64,000 bases of DNA from positions 192,754 through 256,753 of the forward strand of contig QUJQ01000002.1 of NCBI GenBank assembly GCA_003480725.1. Direction: 5' to 3'. Position numbers and translations under genes: made by a program. The DNA is from Clostridiaceae bacterium AM27-36LB. Lineage in GTDB: Bacteria > Bacillota > Clostridia > Lachnospirales > Lachnospiraceae. Below are positions 18,082 through 27,260 of this stretch, piece by piece (within the stretch, counting starts at the first letter, position 1; every line of letters starts with the position of its first letter). Under the pieces are notes generated by a model. The model worked only from the letters and a program-made list of their open reading frames with translations, had not been told where the DNA came from and did no database searches.

Positions 18082-19254
18082 TTACTTCTTTTCGTTTTCT
18101 TTCTCAGATGCTTCTCTTCCAGGTGTCTTCAGATGGAAATGTAAAATACAGAATCGGAATACAATATAATAAAGCAGACCAAACAAAAGCCCCACCGGCA
18201 AGAGCAGTCCCGGATTCTGTGTCATAGGTGCATTCAGGCACATAAAATAATCCATCAGTCCGGCACTGAAGTTAAATCCGATCCGAAAAGGCAACGCTGC
18301 GCAGATATACATAGAGATGCCCATAAGAATCGCATGGAGCAAAAACAGACCTGGCGCCAGAAACATAAACGCAAATTCCAGCGGCTCCGTCACTCCGGTC
18401 AGAACAGAGCACAAAGATGCAGTCAGAAGAAGTCCTGCTGCCATCTTCTTTTGCGCCGGATATGCCGTATGGTACATGGCCAGTGCCGCTCCCGGAAGTC
18501 CAAAAATCATGACCGGAAAATATCCTGTCATATACATTCCTGTCTGTCCATAGACACCTGTTCCATTCCAGAAGCTGTTCAGATCCGCAATTCCTGCAAG
18601 ATCAAACCAGAATACAGAATTCAGCACATGATGAAATCCGGTAGGGATCAATAACCGGTTCAGGAATCCATAAACTCCTGCTCCCAGTGCGCCAGTTCCG
18701 ATCAGTGACTCTCCCACATACAGGCAGGCAGAATGAAGATATGGCCAGGCAAATAAAAGCATAATTGATGCCAGTGCCGCATAAATCGTTGCCATCATCA
18801 GTGCATAAACACGACCGCCATAGATCTGAAGCGGTCCGTGGAACACTTTAAAGCGATACTTATTACAGCAATATGCACCGATCCATCCACTTAAGATTCC
18901 TACAAACTGATTATTAATATAGGAAAACGAAGATGCATCTACCCGGTTACCAGTTAATATCACCACATTATCCGGTGAAAGAATCTTCTGGATCATCAGC
19001 CAGCTGATCACACCTGCCAGAGCTGCCGTTCCATCCTGTTCATCCGCCAGGCCTACTGCTACCCCCAATGTAAACAGAAGACTCATATTGTCGATCAGAA
19101 CACTTCCGGCAAGGATCATCACATGTGCCAGCAGAAGATTCTCTCCCTGTCCCACCGGATCCAACCAGAATCCGACTCCCATCAGAAGTCCGGCTACAGG
19201 AAGGCACGCAACCGGCAGCATCACTGCCTTTCCCAAACGATATGCATATTTCAT
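18082..19254 (-). CDS. PTS glucose/GlcNAc-family IIC protein without a IIB domain
   Basis: The membrane protein of 390 aa is a paralog of the IICB at 19437: both start with LGK-x-(V/L)MLPVACLPV and share GFHHVLNSVFWFDLAGI and GVTEPLEFAFMFLAPGLF. About ten membrane spans are expected. It ends at HLKTPGREASEKENEKK, exactly where the paralog continues into its IIB domain (after FDLKTPGRE). It therefore cannot be phosphorylated itself and must borrow a IIB domain, or act otherwise. It is intact with its own RBS (GGGAG), so it does not look like a random truncation. Confidence 0.85.
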   Translation of the reverse strand: MKYAYRLGKAVMLPVACLPVAGLLMGVGFWLDPVGQGENLLLAHVMILAGSVLIDNMSLLFTLGVAVGLADEQDGTAALAGVISWLMIQKILSPDNVVILTGNRVDASSFSYINNQFVGILSGWIGAYCCNKYRFKVFHGPLQIYGGRVYALMMATIYAALASIMLLFAWPYLHSACLYVGESLIGTGALGAGVYGFLNRLLIPTGFHHVLNSVFWFDLAGIADLNSFWNGTGVYGQTGMYMTGYFPVMIFGLPGAALAMYHTAYPAQKKMAAGLLLTASLCSVLTGVTEPLEFAFMFLAPGLFLLHAILMGISMYICAALPFRIGFNFSAGLMDYFMCLNAPMTQNPGLLLPVGLLFGLLYYIVFRFCILHFHLKTPGREASEKENEKK

Positions 19255-19371
19255 TCTTCCGTATTCTCCCTTATCTTTTTCATCCGGAATTTATCTATTT
19301 ATCATATCAAATTTGCACTCTGGTGTCAACGAATGCACCTTTGAAAACATCCTCTGGTACACTCAGAAGAC

Positions 19372-19406
19372 AGAGAAAAAGCTCCGGAAAACCGGAGCTT
19401 TTCTCT
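19372..19406 (-). terminator. Strong bidirectional-type terminator after the PTS IICB gene
   Basis: AAAAGCTCCGG-AAAA-CCGGAGCTTTT forms a nearly perfect hairpin with A/T tracts on both sides. It follows the IICB stop on the minus strand. Confidence 0.9.
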
Positions 19407-19436
19407 GATATATGTTAGGATAGTGGATTGGTTTGA

Positions 19437-20897
19437 TTACAAGAGTTTCTTGAACTCATCAGCTACGAACTGTACCTTCGGTCCGATGATTACCTGGATG
19501 GAAGTCTTGCTCGGACGAATCACACCGCTGATACCTGCAGATTTGATCTTCTTCTCATCTACTGCGGTGTAATCTTTGATCTCCAGACGAAGTCTGGTGA
19601 TACAGTTGTCAACACTTGTTACGTTCTCTTTTCCGCCAAGACCTTCCAGAATGATTGCTGCCATAGCAGTGAAATCATTGTTTGCAAGCTCGATCTTGGT
19701 TTCATCAATATCGTCATCCTCACGTCCCGGAGTCTTCAGATCAAACTTGGTGATCGCGAAACGGAATACAAGGTAGAATACGATTGCTGCTGCAATACCA
19801 AGCGGAAGGATCATCCATGTCTTAGCATGTGCCGGCAGGGAAGCACTGAATACCAGGTCGGTAAGTCCTGCAGAGAAGGAGAAACCTGCTCTGAAGCCAA
19901 GTGCTACAGTAACTGCTGCGAATACTCCGTAAAGGATTGCATATACAAGATACAGTGCCGGAGCAAGGAACATGAATGCAAACTCAAACGGCTCAGTAAC
20001 ACCACAGATGAATGCACAGATAGCTGCTGCGCCCATCAGGGAAGCTGCTGCTTTCTTTTTCTCCGGTTTTGCACAGTGAATGATTGCCATTGCTGCTGCC
20101 GGAAGACCGAACATCATACATGGGAAGAATCCAGCCATGTACATACCAGCGGTTCCGCCTGCTCCATTGAGAAGCTCGCCTGCCCAGTAGGAACCAAGGT
20201 CATTGATACCTGCTGCGTCAAACCAGAATACAGAGTTCAGTGCGTGATGCAGACCAAACGGGATCAGAAGACGGTTCAGGAATGCATAGATACCTACACC
20301 AACTGCGCCAAGTCCTACGATGCTCTCACCAACTGTTACCAGTCCGGTATAAACGATCGGCCATACGAAGAACAGGATTGCGGATACTACGATAGAAACA
20401 ACTGCAGTTACGATTGCTACGCAACGTTTTCCGGAGAAGAATGAAAGTGCATCCGGAAGTTTGGTTCCTTTGAATTTGTTGTAGCAGGTAGATCCGATCA
20501 GACCTGCAAGGATACCGATGAACTGGTTGCCGATTTTTGCGAATGCCGGGTTAACAGCATCTGCTCCAACACCAGTCAGGGTAGCTACGGTACCAGTTGC
20601 AAGAAGGTTGGTGATCATTAACCAGGATACCAGACCTGCAAGACCTGCAGTACCATCATTGTCATCTGCCATACCAACTGCTACACCAATAGCGAACAGC
20701 CAGGACATGTTGTCGATCAGAGCGCCACCAGCTTTTACAAGGAAAAATCCAATGATCTGAGCTGCTCCACTGATGTCACCACCCTGCATGGTACTCGGGC
20801 AAAGTGCATATCCAATACCCATCAGGATACCACATACCGGAAGACACGCTACAGGAAGCATCAGTGACTTACCAAGTTTCTGTAAATATTTCATCAT
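19437..20897 (-). CDS. PTS transporter IICB, glucose/N-acetylglucosamine family
   Basis: The protein of 486 aa imports and phosphorylates a hexose. The IIC domain (residues of about 1-390) has LGKSLMLPVACLPVCGILMG, GLHHALNSVFWFDAAGINDL and GVTEPFEFAFMFLAPALY. A short linker (FDLKTPGRED) leads to a C-terminal IIB domain with the phosphorylated Cys in VDNCITRLRLEIKD. The family covers PtsG and NagE. GlcNAc is attractive because a deacetylase lies 17 kb away, but the substrate is not proven. The start is the ATG pair at 20897/20894 behind AAAGGAGG; a longer frame starts at a TTG with no ribosome site. It is divergent from the YesM/YesN pair. Confidence 0.9.
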   Translation of the reverse strand: MMKYLQKLGKSLMLPVACLPVCGILMGIGYALCPSTMQGGDISGAAQIIGFFLVKAGGALIDNMSWLFAIGVAVGMADDNDGTAGLAGLVSWLMITNLLATGTVATLTGVGADAVNPAFAKIGNQFIGILAGLIGSTCYNKFKGTKLPDALSFFSGKRCVAIVTAVVSIVVSAILFFVWPIVYTGLVTVGESIVGLGAVGVGIYAFLNRLLIPFGLHHALNSVFWFDAAGINDLGSYWAGELLNGAGGTAGMYMAGFFPCMMFGLPAAAMAIIHCAKPEKKKAAASLMGAAAICAFICGVTEPFEFAFMFLAPALYLVYAILYGVFAAVTVALGFRAGFSFSAGLTDLVFSASLPAHAKTWMILPLGIAAAIVFYLVFRFAITKFDLKTPGREDDDIDETKIELANNDFTAMAAIILEGLGGKENVTSVDNCITRLRLEIKDYTAVDEKKIKSAGISGVIRPSKTSIQVIIGPKVQFVADEFKKLL

Positions 20898-21185
20898 ATC
20901 TACATTTCCTCCTTTATTTGATTTTTCAATCAATTTTTTATGGTCTTATTGTAATCATTTTTTTTGCATCTGTATAGTTACGATTTTATCCATCCTATGG
21001 ACAATTTGAATGATTCTTAAACTATAAAATTTTTCTAAAAACCCTAAATTTTTTGTAATATGGATTTTCTTATTCTTGATATGGAACATTTTCTCTTTTT
21101 CGGTAGAAATAAACAAAACAGGTGAAAATCATCTATATTCTATGGTAAAATAGGAATAAATCACAAACTATGAAAGGATTTCTTT

Positions 21186-22277
21186 ATGAACTATGATGAC
21201 AATTACGAGGATGAAGCTTTTCAGACACTTCGCCATTTTGCGCTTGTCGGCCTGCGGAATCTGAATATCCAGAACCGGTTGATCATTTCCTATATAATAT
21301 CCACGATCTTCCCACTTCTGTTCGTATATCTGTATTCCTACTATTTATATGGAAGCTCCGTTGTCACCGGTCAACTGCTGGTCCTGTCGATCCTGATCGC
21401 AGGCATTGCGCTGACCATGACCACCTACACTTACCTCAGTATTTCCAGTCCGATTCAGCATATGATCGAGACCTGTCAGAATATCTCTGACGGAAATCTG
21501 GATGTAAGGATTCAGGATAAAGGAAATGATGAACTGGCATATCTGTCCGATAACATTGACAGCATGGTGACAGAGATTCAGCTTCTTCTGGAACAGCGGC
21601 AGGAAAGTGATGCCCGCAAGAGGGAACTGGAATTAAAGATGCTTCAGTACCAGATCAATCCACATTTTCTGTTCAACACACTGAACACATTGATGCTGGT
21701 TGCACAGATGAATCAGGACAAAGTTGTTGCCGATGGTATCCGCTCTTTAAGTGAACTACTGAAAAACACGCTGATCAATGACCATGAATTTATTACTATC
21801 GGCGAGGAGATTGCCAATCTGAAACACTATTTTTCCATTCAGACCATTCGATATGCCGGAAGCTTCCATGTGAATTATGAGATTCCAGAAGATCTGACAG
21901 ACTTTATGCTTCCCAAGCTGATCCTGCAGCCCCTGGCAGAAAACAGTGTTCTGCACGGTTCTTATAATGATGGAACTGTCATGGAGATTTATGTGCGCTG
22001 CTACCAGGAATCAGCGGATATTATATTGGAAGTGGAAGATCACGGAAAAGGATTTGATATGAATGATAAAAGTTCTGTTCCAAAAGGACTGGGTGGTATC
22101 GGCAGTCGAAATGTCAATGACCGCATCCATCTTTACTTTTCAGATGACTATGGAATGACCGTATCCAGTGCTTCCGGAAAAGGAACGCTGTGCCGGATCC
22201 GCATTCCATCTATCAATACAAAAATTGTCAACGCAAAAGAGGGAGAAACTTATGTACCAGGTACTGATCGTCGATGA
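21186..22277 (+). CDS. YesM-type sensor histidine kinase with minimal sensor region
   Basis: The protein of 363 aa is a HisKA_7TM/YesM-like kinase. Two adjacent membrane spans (about residues 33-54 and 61-81) are joined by only a few residues, so the large extracellular sensor usual in YesM kinases is missing. A HAMP-like linker follows (ISSPIQHMIETCQNISDG). The phosphoacceptor is His160 in YQINPHFLFNTLNTL, and the GHKL ATPase has LEVEDHGKGFDM and GLGGIGSRNVNDR. It overlaps the response-regulator gene by 26 bp. The signal is perhaps membrane-borne or supplied by another protein such as the divergent PTS; this is inference. Confidence 0.88.
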   Translation: MNYDDNYEDEAFQTLRHFALVGLRNLNIQNRLIISYIISTIFPLLFVYLYSYYLYGSSVVTGQLLVLSILIAGIALTMTTYTYLSISSPIQHMIETCQNISDGNLDVRIQDKGNDELAYLSDNIDSMVTEIQLLLEQRQESDARKRELELKMLQYQINPHFLFNTLNTLMLVAQMNQDKVVADGIRSLSELLKNTLINDHEFITIGEEIANLKHYFSIQTIRYAGSFHVNYEIPEDLTDFMLPKLILQPLAENSVLHGSYNDGTVMEIYVRCYQESADIILEVEDHGKGFDMNDKSSVPKGLGGIGSRNVNDRIHLYFSDDYGMTVSSASGKGTLCRIRIPSINTKIVNAKEGETYVPGTDRR

Positions 22278-23835
22278 CGAACCTATTGTAAAAATTGCAC
22301 TTCGCTCCATGCTGGACTGGGGTTCGCTTGGTTTCCATATCTGCGGAACGGCCTCCAATGGACAGGAGGCCTTGGAAATGGCTGAGCGCATGCATCCGGA
22401 TCTCATCATCTGTGATCTGAAGATGCCTGTCATGGACGGGATTGATCTGATCCGCACAGCCAAAGACCGCAGTATGAACTGTGAATTTCTGGTTATCAGC
22501 AACTATGAAGATTTTAATTATGTACGAACTGCTCTGGTTCTTGGAGCCTCTGACTATATTTTGAAGGTCAGCATCAGCCCCGAAGAACTGACCACCCAGC
22601 TCCAGAAGATCAAAGAAAAGCTGGATCAGAAACAAACTCATCATCAGCACGAAGAAAACAGTGCAGAACAATCTTTTCACCATCAGGAACAGCATGCTGC
22701 CTGGCGGGAATATTTCACTCACAAAAGCTATGCCTTGGAAGATCTGGTCTCGATTACCGATATCGATACCGAACATCTGGGTTCTCTCGCCCTGTGTGAG
22801 ATTTCTTTCGACTGGTATGCCCAACAACTGGAGACTCTTCCAGCCCCGGATCTGATCCGCAGCACCTTGAAAAATGCACTGGAGCATTTTGACCGGAGAC
22901 GCATCATTTTCTTCAGTTCCAGCAGCACGCTCCTGCTGATACAGGAAGAAGAATTAAAAAAACAGAATAATACCATTGAGGGACTGGCCGCCCGTATAGA
23001 GCAGTTGTTCCGGTATTATATGCCTTTGTCTCCAACGATCATTTATCAGGATCATGTAACGGATCTTCTGCAGGCCCGTAAAGTATATCACCGTTTCCAG
23101 GAATTGCTGGAATTAAGTTTCTACGGCGAACTAGGAACCATGAATGCCCATAATGTCTCCGTTACCACTTCCATCCCGGAACTGACTTATCGAGAGCTGG
23201 CCACCAGAATCCTGGCACTGCCGACCGCAGAACGTCTCTCCCGTTCTGAAGAACATATCAAAGAACTGTTGAACACTTGTAGACAACAGCATGTAGTTCC
23301 GGACAAAGTCATTCAGTATTCTGTCCACCTGTTGGTAGAACTGGAATATCAGCTTTCTGAGATTCCAGCTTCCGCCCACGACCAGCTTGTGGAATGTGCA
23401 GATTTTATGCGAAATGCTATCAGCCAGGAAGAACTGGAACAGCATCTGTTCCATGCCCTCCAGGTCATGTTTTCCCCGGAATCCAGCACTCAGGCAACTA
23501 CAGATCAATACAGCCTGGAGGTGGAACAGTCCATTGCCTATATTAAAGAAAATTATATGCGCAAGATCAGTCTTGCATCTGTGGCAGAACATGTGGGTTT
23601 AAGTTCCGGTTATCTGTGCCGGATCTTCAAGGATGAGACCGGCGGAAGCATCAACACCTACATCAATAACCTGCGTATGAACAAAGCAGGAGAGCTCCTC
23701 TCCGACAAGAACAGCTATATCAAAGAAGTGGCTGTGGCTGTCGGATTCGAAGATCAGCTCTATTTCAGCCGCCTGTTTAAGCGGTATTCAGGTCTGACAC
23801 CGTCTGAATATCGGGCATCTAAGAATCCGCAATAA
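22252..23835 (+). CDS. YesN-type response regulator with AraC DNA-binding domain
   Basis: The protein of 527 aa has a receiver domain (VLIVDDEPIVKIALRSML, phosphoacceptor Asp55 in CDLKMPVMDG). A middle region of about 280 residues matches no family I know. The C-terminal AraC/XylS domain has two HTH motifs: ISLASVAEHVGLSSGYLCRI and IKEVAVAVGFEDQLYFSRLF. The ATG at 22252 follows GAGGGAGAAACTT; a longer frame from 22168 lies inside the kinase gene. Such pairs usually control nearby carbohydrate uptake genes, which points to the divergent PTS IICB as target. Confidence 0.9.
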   Translation: MYQVLIVDDEPIVKIALRSMLDWGSLGFHICGTASNGQEALEMAERMHPDLIICDLKMPVMDGIDLIRTAKDRSMNCEFLVISNYEDFNYVRTALVLGASDYILKVSISPEELTTQLQKIKEKLDQKQTHHQHEENSAEQSFHHQEQHAAWREYFTHKSYALEDLVSITDIDTEHLGSLALCEISFDWYAQQLETLPAPDLIRSTLKNALEHFDRRRIIFFSSSSTLLLIQEEELKKQNNTIEGLAARIEQLFRYYMPLSPTIIYQDHVTDLLQARKVYHRFQELLELSFYGELGTMNAHNVSVTTSIPELTYRELATRILALPTAERLSRSEEHIKELLNTCRQQHVVPDKVIQYSVHLLVELEYQLSEIPASAHDQLVECADFMRNAISQEELEQHLFHALQVMFSPESSTQATTDQYSLEVEQSIAYIKENYMRKISLASVAEHVGLSSGYLCRIFKDETGGSINTYINNLRMNKAGELLSDKNSYIKEVAVAVGFEDQLYFSRLFKRYSGLTPSEYRASKNPQ

Positions 23836-23852
23836 TTTCACAGATAGCATAA

Positions 23853-23897
23853 ATGAGCACGGTATGACCAGTCATTCAGTCATATCGTGCTCATTTT
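23853..23897 (+). terminator. Intrinsic terminator after the yesN-like gene
   Basis: ATGAGCACGGTATGAC pairs with GTCATATCGTGCTCAT (one mismatch) and is followed by TTTTAT on the plus strand. Confidence 0.85.
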
Positions 23898-23913
23898 ATA
23901 TCGTTCATAGTTA

Positions 23914-23950
23914 AAAAAATCAAGGGCATATATAATACCCTTGATTTTTA
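23914..23950 (-). terminator. Intrinsic terminator after rpmF
   Basis: AAAATCAAGGG pairs with CCCTTGATTTT around a 12-base A/T-rich loop; on the minus strand a T-run follows. It lies 10 bp after the rpmF stop. Confidence 0.85.
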
Positions 23951-23960
23951 ATGCTTCTGA

Positions 23961-24140
23961 TTAATCTACAGAAACGATCTCTTTTTTGTTATAAGATCCA
24001 CAAGCTTTGCATACTCTGTGCGGCATCATAAGAGCACCACATTTGCTGCATTTTACCAAGTTCGGAGCACTCATTTTCCAGTTTGCTCTTCTCTTATCTC
24101 TTCTTCCTTTGGAAGATTTATTCTTCGGACAAATAGACAC
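23961..24140 (-). CDS. rpmF: 50S ribosomal protein L32
   Basis: The gene is too short for many ORF callers. The 59-aa product starts MSICPKNKSSKGRRDKRRAN and has the L32 zinc ribbon: C-S-K-C and, 10 residues on, C-K-A-C. The start is a GTG at 24140 behind a perfect GAGGAGGTG. It has its own promoter and terminator. In related genomes yceD (DUF177) precedes rpmF and plsX follows; neither is adjacent here. Confidence 0.97.
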   Translation of the reverse strand: MSICPKNKSSKGRRDKRRANWKMSAPNLVKCSKCGALMMPHRVCKACGSYNKKEIVSVD

Positions 24141-24225
24141 AGGTTACACCTCCTCTATGCTTTCTCGATTCAGTTCATCGTTCGTCGAACCTGCACAGGA
24201 GGTCCGTCTCACTCACACTTTATTG

Positions 24226-24254
24226 AGTATACACGTCATTGTACTAAATGTCAA
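24226..24254 (-). promoter_or_regulatory. Strong sigma-A promoter of rpmF
   Basis: Minus-strand TTGACA (24254-24249), a 17-base spacer and TATACT (24231-24226). It lies just after the ackA stop and gives rpmF a leader of about 80 bases that contains the small palindrome GTTCG-A-CGAAC. Confidence 0.85.
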
Positions 24255-24270
24255 GCTATATTTTGAAAAC

Positions 24271-25467
24271 TTATTTGGTCAGTCTCAGAGTCTCTCTTGC
24301 GATTGCCAGCTCCTCGTTGGTCGGAATCAGCATTACTTTCACTTTGGAATCTGCTGCGGAGATCACTCTTCTCTCACCACGGACATCATTTGCCTCATCG
24401 TCGATCTTAACGCCAAGGTATCCAAGATACTCGCAAACTGCCTTTCTGGTAGCTTTATCGTTCTCACCAACACCAGCGGTGAATGCGATTGCATCAACAC
24501 CGTTCATAGCTGCAGTGTAGGCACCGATGTATTTAGCTACACGATATACGAATGCCTGAAGAGCTACATCTGCCAGATGATTGCCTTCTTCTTTTGCTTT
24601 CTCAATGTCACGGAAGTCGCTGGAGATTCCACCGCTCATACCAAGAATACCAGATTTCTTGTTCAGGATGTTCAGCATCTCATTGATGTCGATACCCTCT
24701 TTGTTGCAGATGAACTGGCAAACAGCCGGATCAATATCACCACTTCTGGTTCCCATGATCAGACCTTCCAGAGGAGTCAGTCCCATACTGGTATCTACAC
24801 ATTTTCCACCGATGGAAGCGGAAATACTTGCTCCGTTGCCCAGATGGCATACGATGACTTTTGCATTCTCCGGATCCAGGTTGCCGAATTTGATAGCCTC
24901 ACCGGATACGAACATATGGCTGGTTCCGTGGAAACCATAACGACGGATGCTGTATTTCTCATAATACTCATGCGGGATTGCATACAGATATGCTTTCTCC
25001 GGCATAGCCATACCAAAAGCAGTATCCCATACAGCTACGTTTGCTTTACCTGGCATAACTGCCTCACAAGCTTCGATTCCCATCAGGTTTGCCGGGTTGT
25101 GCAGCGGTCCAAGGTCGAAGCACTCGCGGATTACTTTCTTAACGTCATCGTTTACTACGATAGACTCGCAGTATTTGGTTCCTGCATGCAATACACGGTG
25201 ACCAACAGCTGCGATCTCATCGGTGCTCTTAACAACACCATGCTCTGCATCCTGCAGTGCTTCCAGAACCAGACCGATTGCTACTTTGTGATCCGGCATA
25301 GCTTTCTCAACAATGTATTTGTCTTTTCCCGGTACCTGATGAGTCAGTTTGGAACCATCGATTCCGATTCTTTCGCAAAGTCCTTTTGCCAGTACGCTCT
25401 CATCAGTCATATCGATCAGCTGATATTTCAGGGAAGAGCTTCCGCAGTTGATAACTAAAATTTTCAT
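24271..25467 (-). CDS. ackA: Acetate kinase
   Basis: The enzyme has 398 aa and makes ATP and acetate from acetyl phosphate and ADP. Motifs are ILVINCGSSSLKYQLIDM at the N-terminus, VGHRVLHAGTKY, RRYGFHGTSHMFVS with the catalytic His, and VCHLGNGASISASIGGKCVD. Length is standard. It starts 51 bp after pduL with no terminator between, so the two are probably cotranscribed as an acetyl-CoA to acetate pathway. Confidence 0.97.
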   Translation of the reverse strand: MKILVINCGSSSLKYQLIDMTDESVLAKGLCERIGIDGSKLTHQVPGKDKYIVEKAMPDHKVAIGLVLEALQDAEHGVVKSTDEIAAVGHRVLHAGTKYCESIVVNDDVKKVIRECFDLGPLHNPANLMGIEACEAVMPGKANVAVWDTAFGMAMPEKAYLYAIPHEYYEKYSIRRYGFHGTSHMFVSGEAIKFGNLDPENAKVIVCHLGNGASISASIGGKCVDTSMGLTPLEGLIMGTRSGDIDPAVCQFICNKEGIDINEMLNILNKKSGILGMSGGISSDFRDIEKAKEEGNHLADVALQAFVYRVAKYIGAYTAAMNGVDAIAFTAGVGENDKATRKAVCEYLGYLGVKIDDEANDVRGERRVISAADSKVKVMLIPTNEELAIARETLRLTK

Positions 25468-25518
25468 GGGTATGTATTCTCCTATACTCTAATTATTTAC
25501 GACAATTGGGGCGGATTC

Positions 25519-26085
25519 TTATTTAACGATCTCGCCGTATACTTCTCTGCCGCATCCAGCTGCGTTGGACTCGTCAGTGTCAATGTGCATTGCCAGAGCA
25601 AATTTCGGGCTTACACGAACAACTACATCACCAAATACAAGACTTCTTCCGTCAGTATCGATCTTCACGGATACAACATCTTTGTCCTGAACACCAAGCT
25701 TCTCAGCATCTTCCGGAGTTGCATGGATGTGACGTTTTGCAGCGATCACGCCCTCTTTCAGCTCAACCTCACCACAAGGTCCAACCAGTTTACAGGCACC
25801 GCTTCCAGCGATATCACCAGACTCACGAACCGGAGCTGCGATTCCAAGAGTACGTGCATCTGTCAGAGAGATCTCAACCTGGCTTGCAGAACGTACCGGT
25901 CCAAGGATAGATGCGGTCATCTCTTTCTTCGGTCCAACGATGGTTACTTTCTCGTTACTTGCGAACTGTCCCGGCTGGGAAAGATCTTTTTTCTTGGTCA
26001 GCTCATAGCCTTTTCCGAAGAGAACCTCCAGATCCTCCTGAGTTACATGTACGTGACGTGCGGATGTTTCAACAATAAATTTCAT
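25519..26085 (-). CDS. pduL: PduL-type phosphate acyltransferase
   Basis: The protein of 188 aa is the PTAC/PduL phosphotransacylase, which converts acyl-CoA and phosphate to acyl phosphate. It shows the twin zinc-binding repeats of the family: ETSARHVHVTQEDLEVLFG at the N-terminus and AAKRHIHATPEDAEKLG in the second half. There is no N-terminal encapsulation peptide and no microcompartment shell gene nearby, so it is probably cytosolic. Placed directly upstream of ackA, it most likely does the job of Pta. RBS AGGAGAATAATAAATC precedes the ATG. Confidence 0.92.
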   Translation of the reverse strand: MKFIVETSARHVHVTQEDLEVLFGKGYELTKKKDLSQPGQFASNEKVTIVGPKKEMTASILGPVRSASQVEISLTDARTLGIAAPVRESGDIAGSGACKLVGPCGEVELKEGVIAAKRHIHATPEDAEKLGVQDKDVVSVKIDTDGRSLVFGDVVVRVSPKFALAMHIDTDESNAAGCGREVYGEIVK

Positions 26086-26148
26086 GATTTATTATTCTCC
26101 TTTTCTTATATGGTATATAATATGTAACGCTGTCTCTGGCAGCTTTAC

Positions 26149-27216
26149 TCACTGTTTTGGTGCTTCCTCGATCTCAGATACAAGGACGCAGTTAGGGGTC
26201 TCCACCTTCAGAGGCTTACCCCACAGGCTGAAATATTTCTTCTCATAATTGATGCGGAAGATCGTCATGGTATTGGATTCATGATTCAATGCCATAATAT
26301 GACGGTTATCCGGGAAGAAATCTGCCGCTTTCGGATAATCTCCGCTGACCGGCAGGATACAGATCTTCTCCAGCATGCCGGTCTCCCGGTCAATCTTAAA
26401 GATACCAACGCTGTTGTCCCCTGCATTGGAGCAAAGCACATAATTCCAGTCTCTGGAAAATCTCAGTACGCAGGCTGCACTTCCCTTGGAATGGTATTCA
26501 TTCAAAGTTGAAATCGTCTGTACCAACTCAAAAACCGGTCCCCTCGGACCATCTTTATAACTATATACACTGATGTAGTTCTTCAACTCACAGATCAGGT
26601 ATGCGAACCGTCCATCCGGGCTGAATTTGATGATCCGCGGCGCACTCTCCAGCTCACAGCGAAGCATATCCACCAGTGTGATCTTACCTGTTTCATCATT
26701 AAATTTGTAAATTTTTACCTGGTCAACACCAAGATCTACCGCACACAGATACTTCTGATCCGGTGTGATATTGACACAGTTTACATGCGGACGGAAATTA
26801 CGCTCTGCCACACTCCCGATTCCCTTATGGAAGATCTCATCCGTCATCTCTCCGATAGTTCCATCTTCGTTCAGACGCATGACTGTCACTTTTCCATCAT
26901 GCCAGCCGCCCACAAACAAATAGCGGTCCAGCTTGTCCGTAGACAGATAACATCCTCTCATTCCACAGATAGAAGCACTGTTCATAGGTTCCAGATCGCC
27001 ATCTGGCAGGATCTTAAAAGACCGTACACCTTCATCTGAGATAGAATACAGGTACTTTCCATTATGAGATTTTTTGATGTAGGAAGGGTTGTTGATAGGA
27101 ACAACCTTACGCTCTATCGCGCGTCCATTCTCCACATCCAGGTCGTAAATGTAAATTCCTTTGCTATTGCCATGGGTATAGGTGCCCACATATGCCACAT
27201 ATTTCTTCTCTTTCAC
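26149..27216 (-). CDS. Lactonase-family seven-bladed beta-propeller protein (YbhE/Pgl-like)
   Basis: The protein of 355 aa belongs to the lactonase (6-phosphogluconolactonase-like, COG2706) family. It opens YVAYVGTYTHGNSKGIYIYD and shows repeated blade motifs: NPSYIKKSHNGKYLYSISDE, RPHVNCVNITPDQKYLCAVD, and RIIKFSPDGRFAYLICE. I chose the GTG at 27216 behind GGAGGAAAGTCTC; the longer frame has no ribosome site. Members often open 6-phosphogluconolactone, but many have no tested substrate. It has its own promoter at 27261-27289. Confidence 0.8.
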   Translation of the reverse strand: MKEKKYVAYVGTYTHGNSKGIYIYDLDVENGRAIERKVVPINNPSYIKKSHNGKYLYSISDEGVRSFKILPDGDLEPMNSASICGMRGCYLSTDKLDRYLFVGGWHDGKVTVMRLNEDGTIGEMTDEIFHKGIGSVAERNFRPHVNCVNITPDQKYLCAVDLGVDQVKIYKFNDETGKITLVDMLRCELESAPRIIKFSPDGRFAYLICELKNYISVYSYKDGPRGPVFELVQTISTLNEYHSKGSAACVLRFSRDWNYVLCSNAGDNSVGIFKIDRETGMLEKICILPVSGDYPKAADFFPDNRHIMALNHESNTMTIFRINYEKKYFSLWGKPLKVETPNCVLVSEIEEAPKQ

Positions 27217-27260
27217 CGAGACTTTCCTCCATTGGCTTTTTCCTGTTCGCAATTATAAAA

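Noticed and set aside
20934..21185. cre site or clear promoter between the PTS and the YesM-like gene
   Set aside because: Only weak -10-like A/T stretches (for example TAAAAT near 21150) are seen and no convincing cre palindrome, so none is listed.
24007..25458. Open frame of 483 codons on the plus strand over rpmF and ackA
   Set aside because: It is antisense to ackA and rpmF, both of which have clear protein motifs; the frame is a codon-bias shadow.
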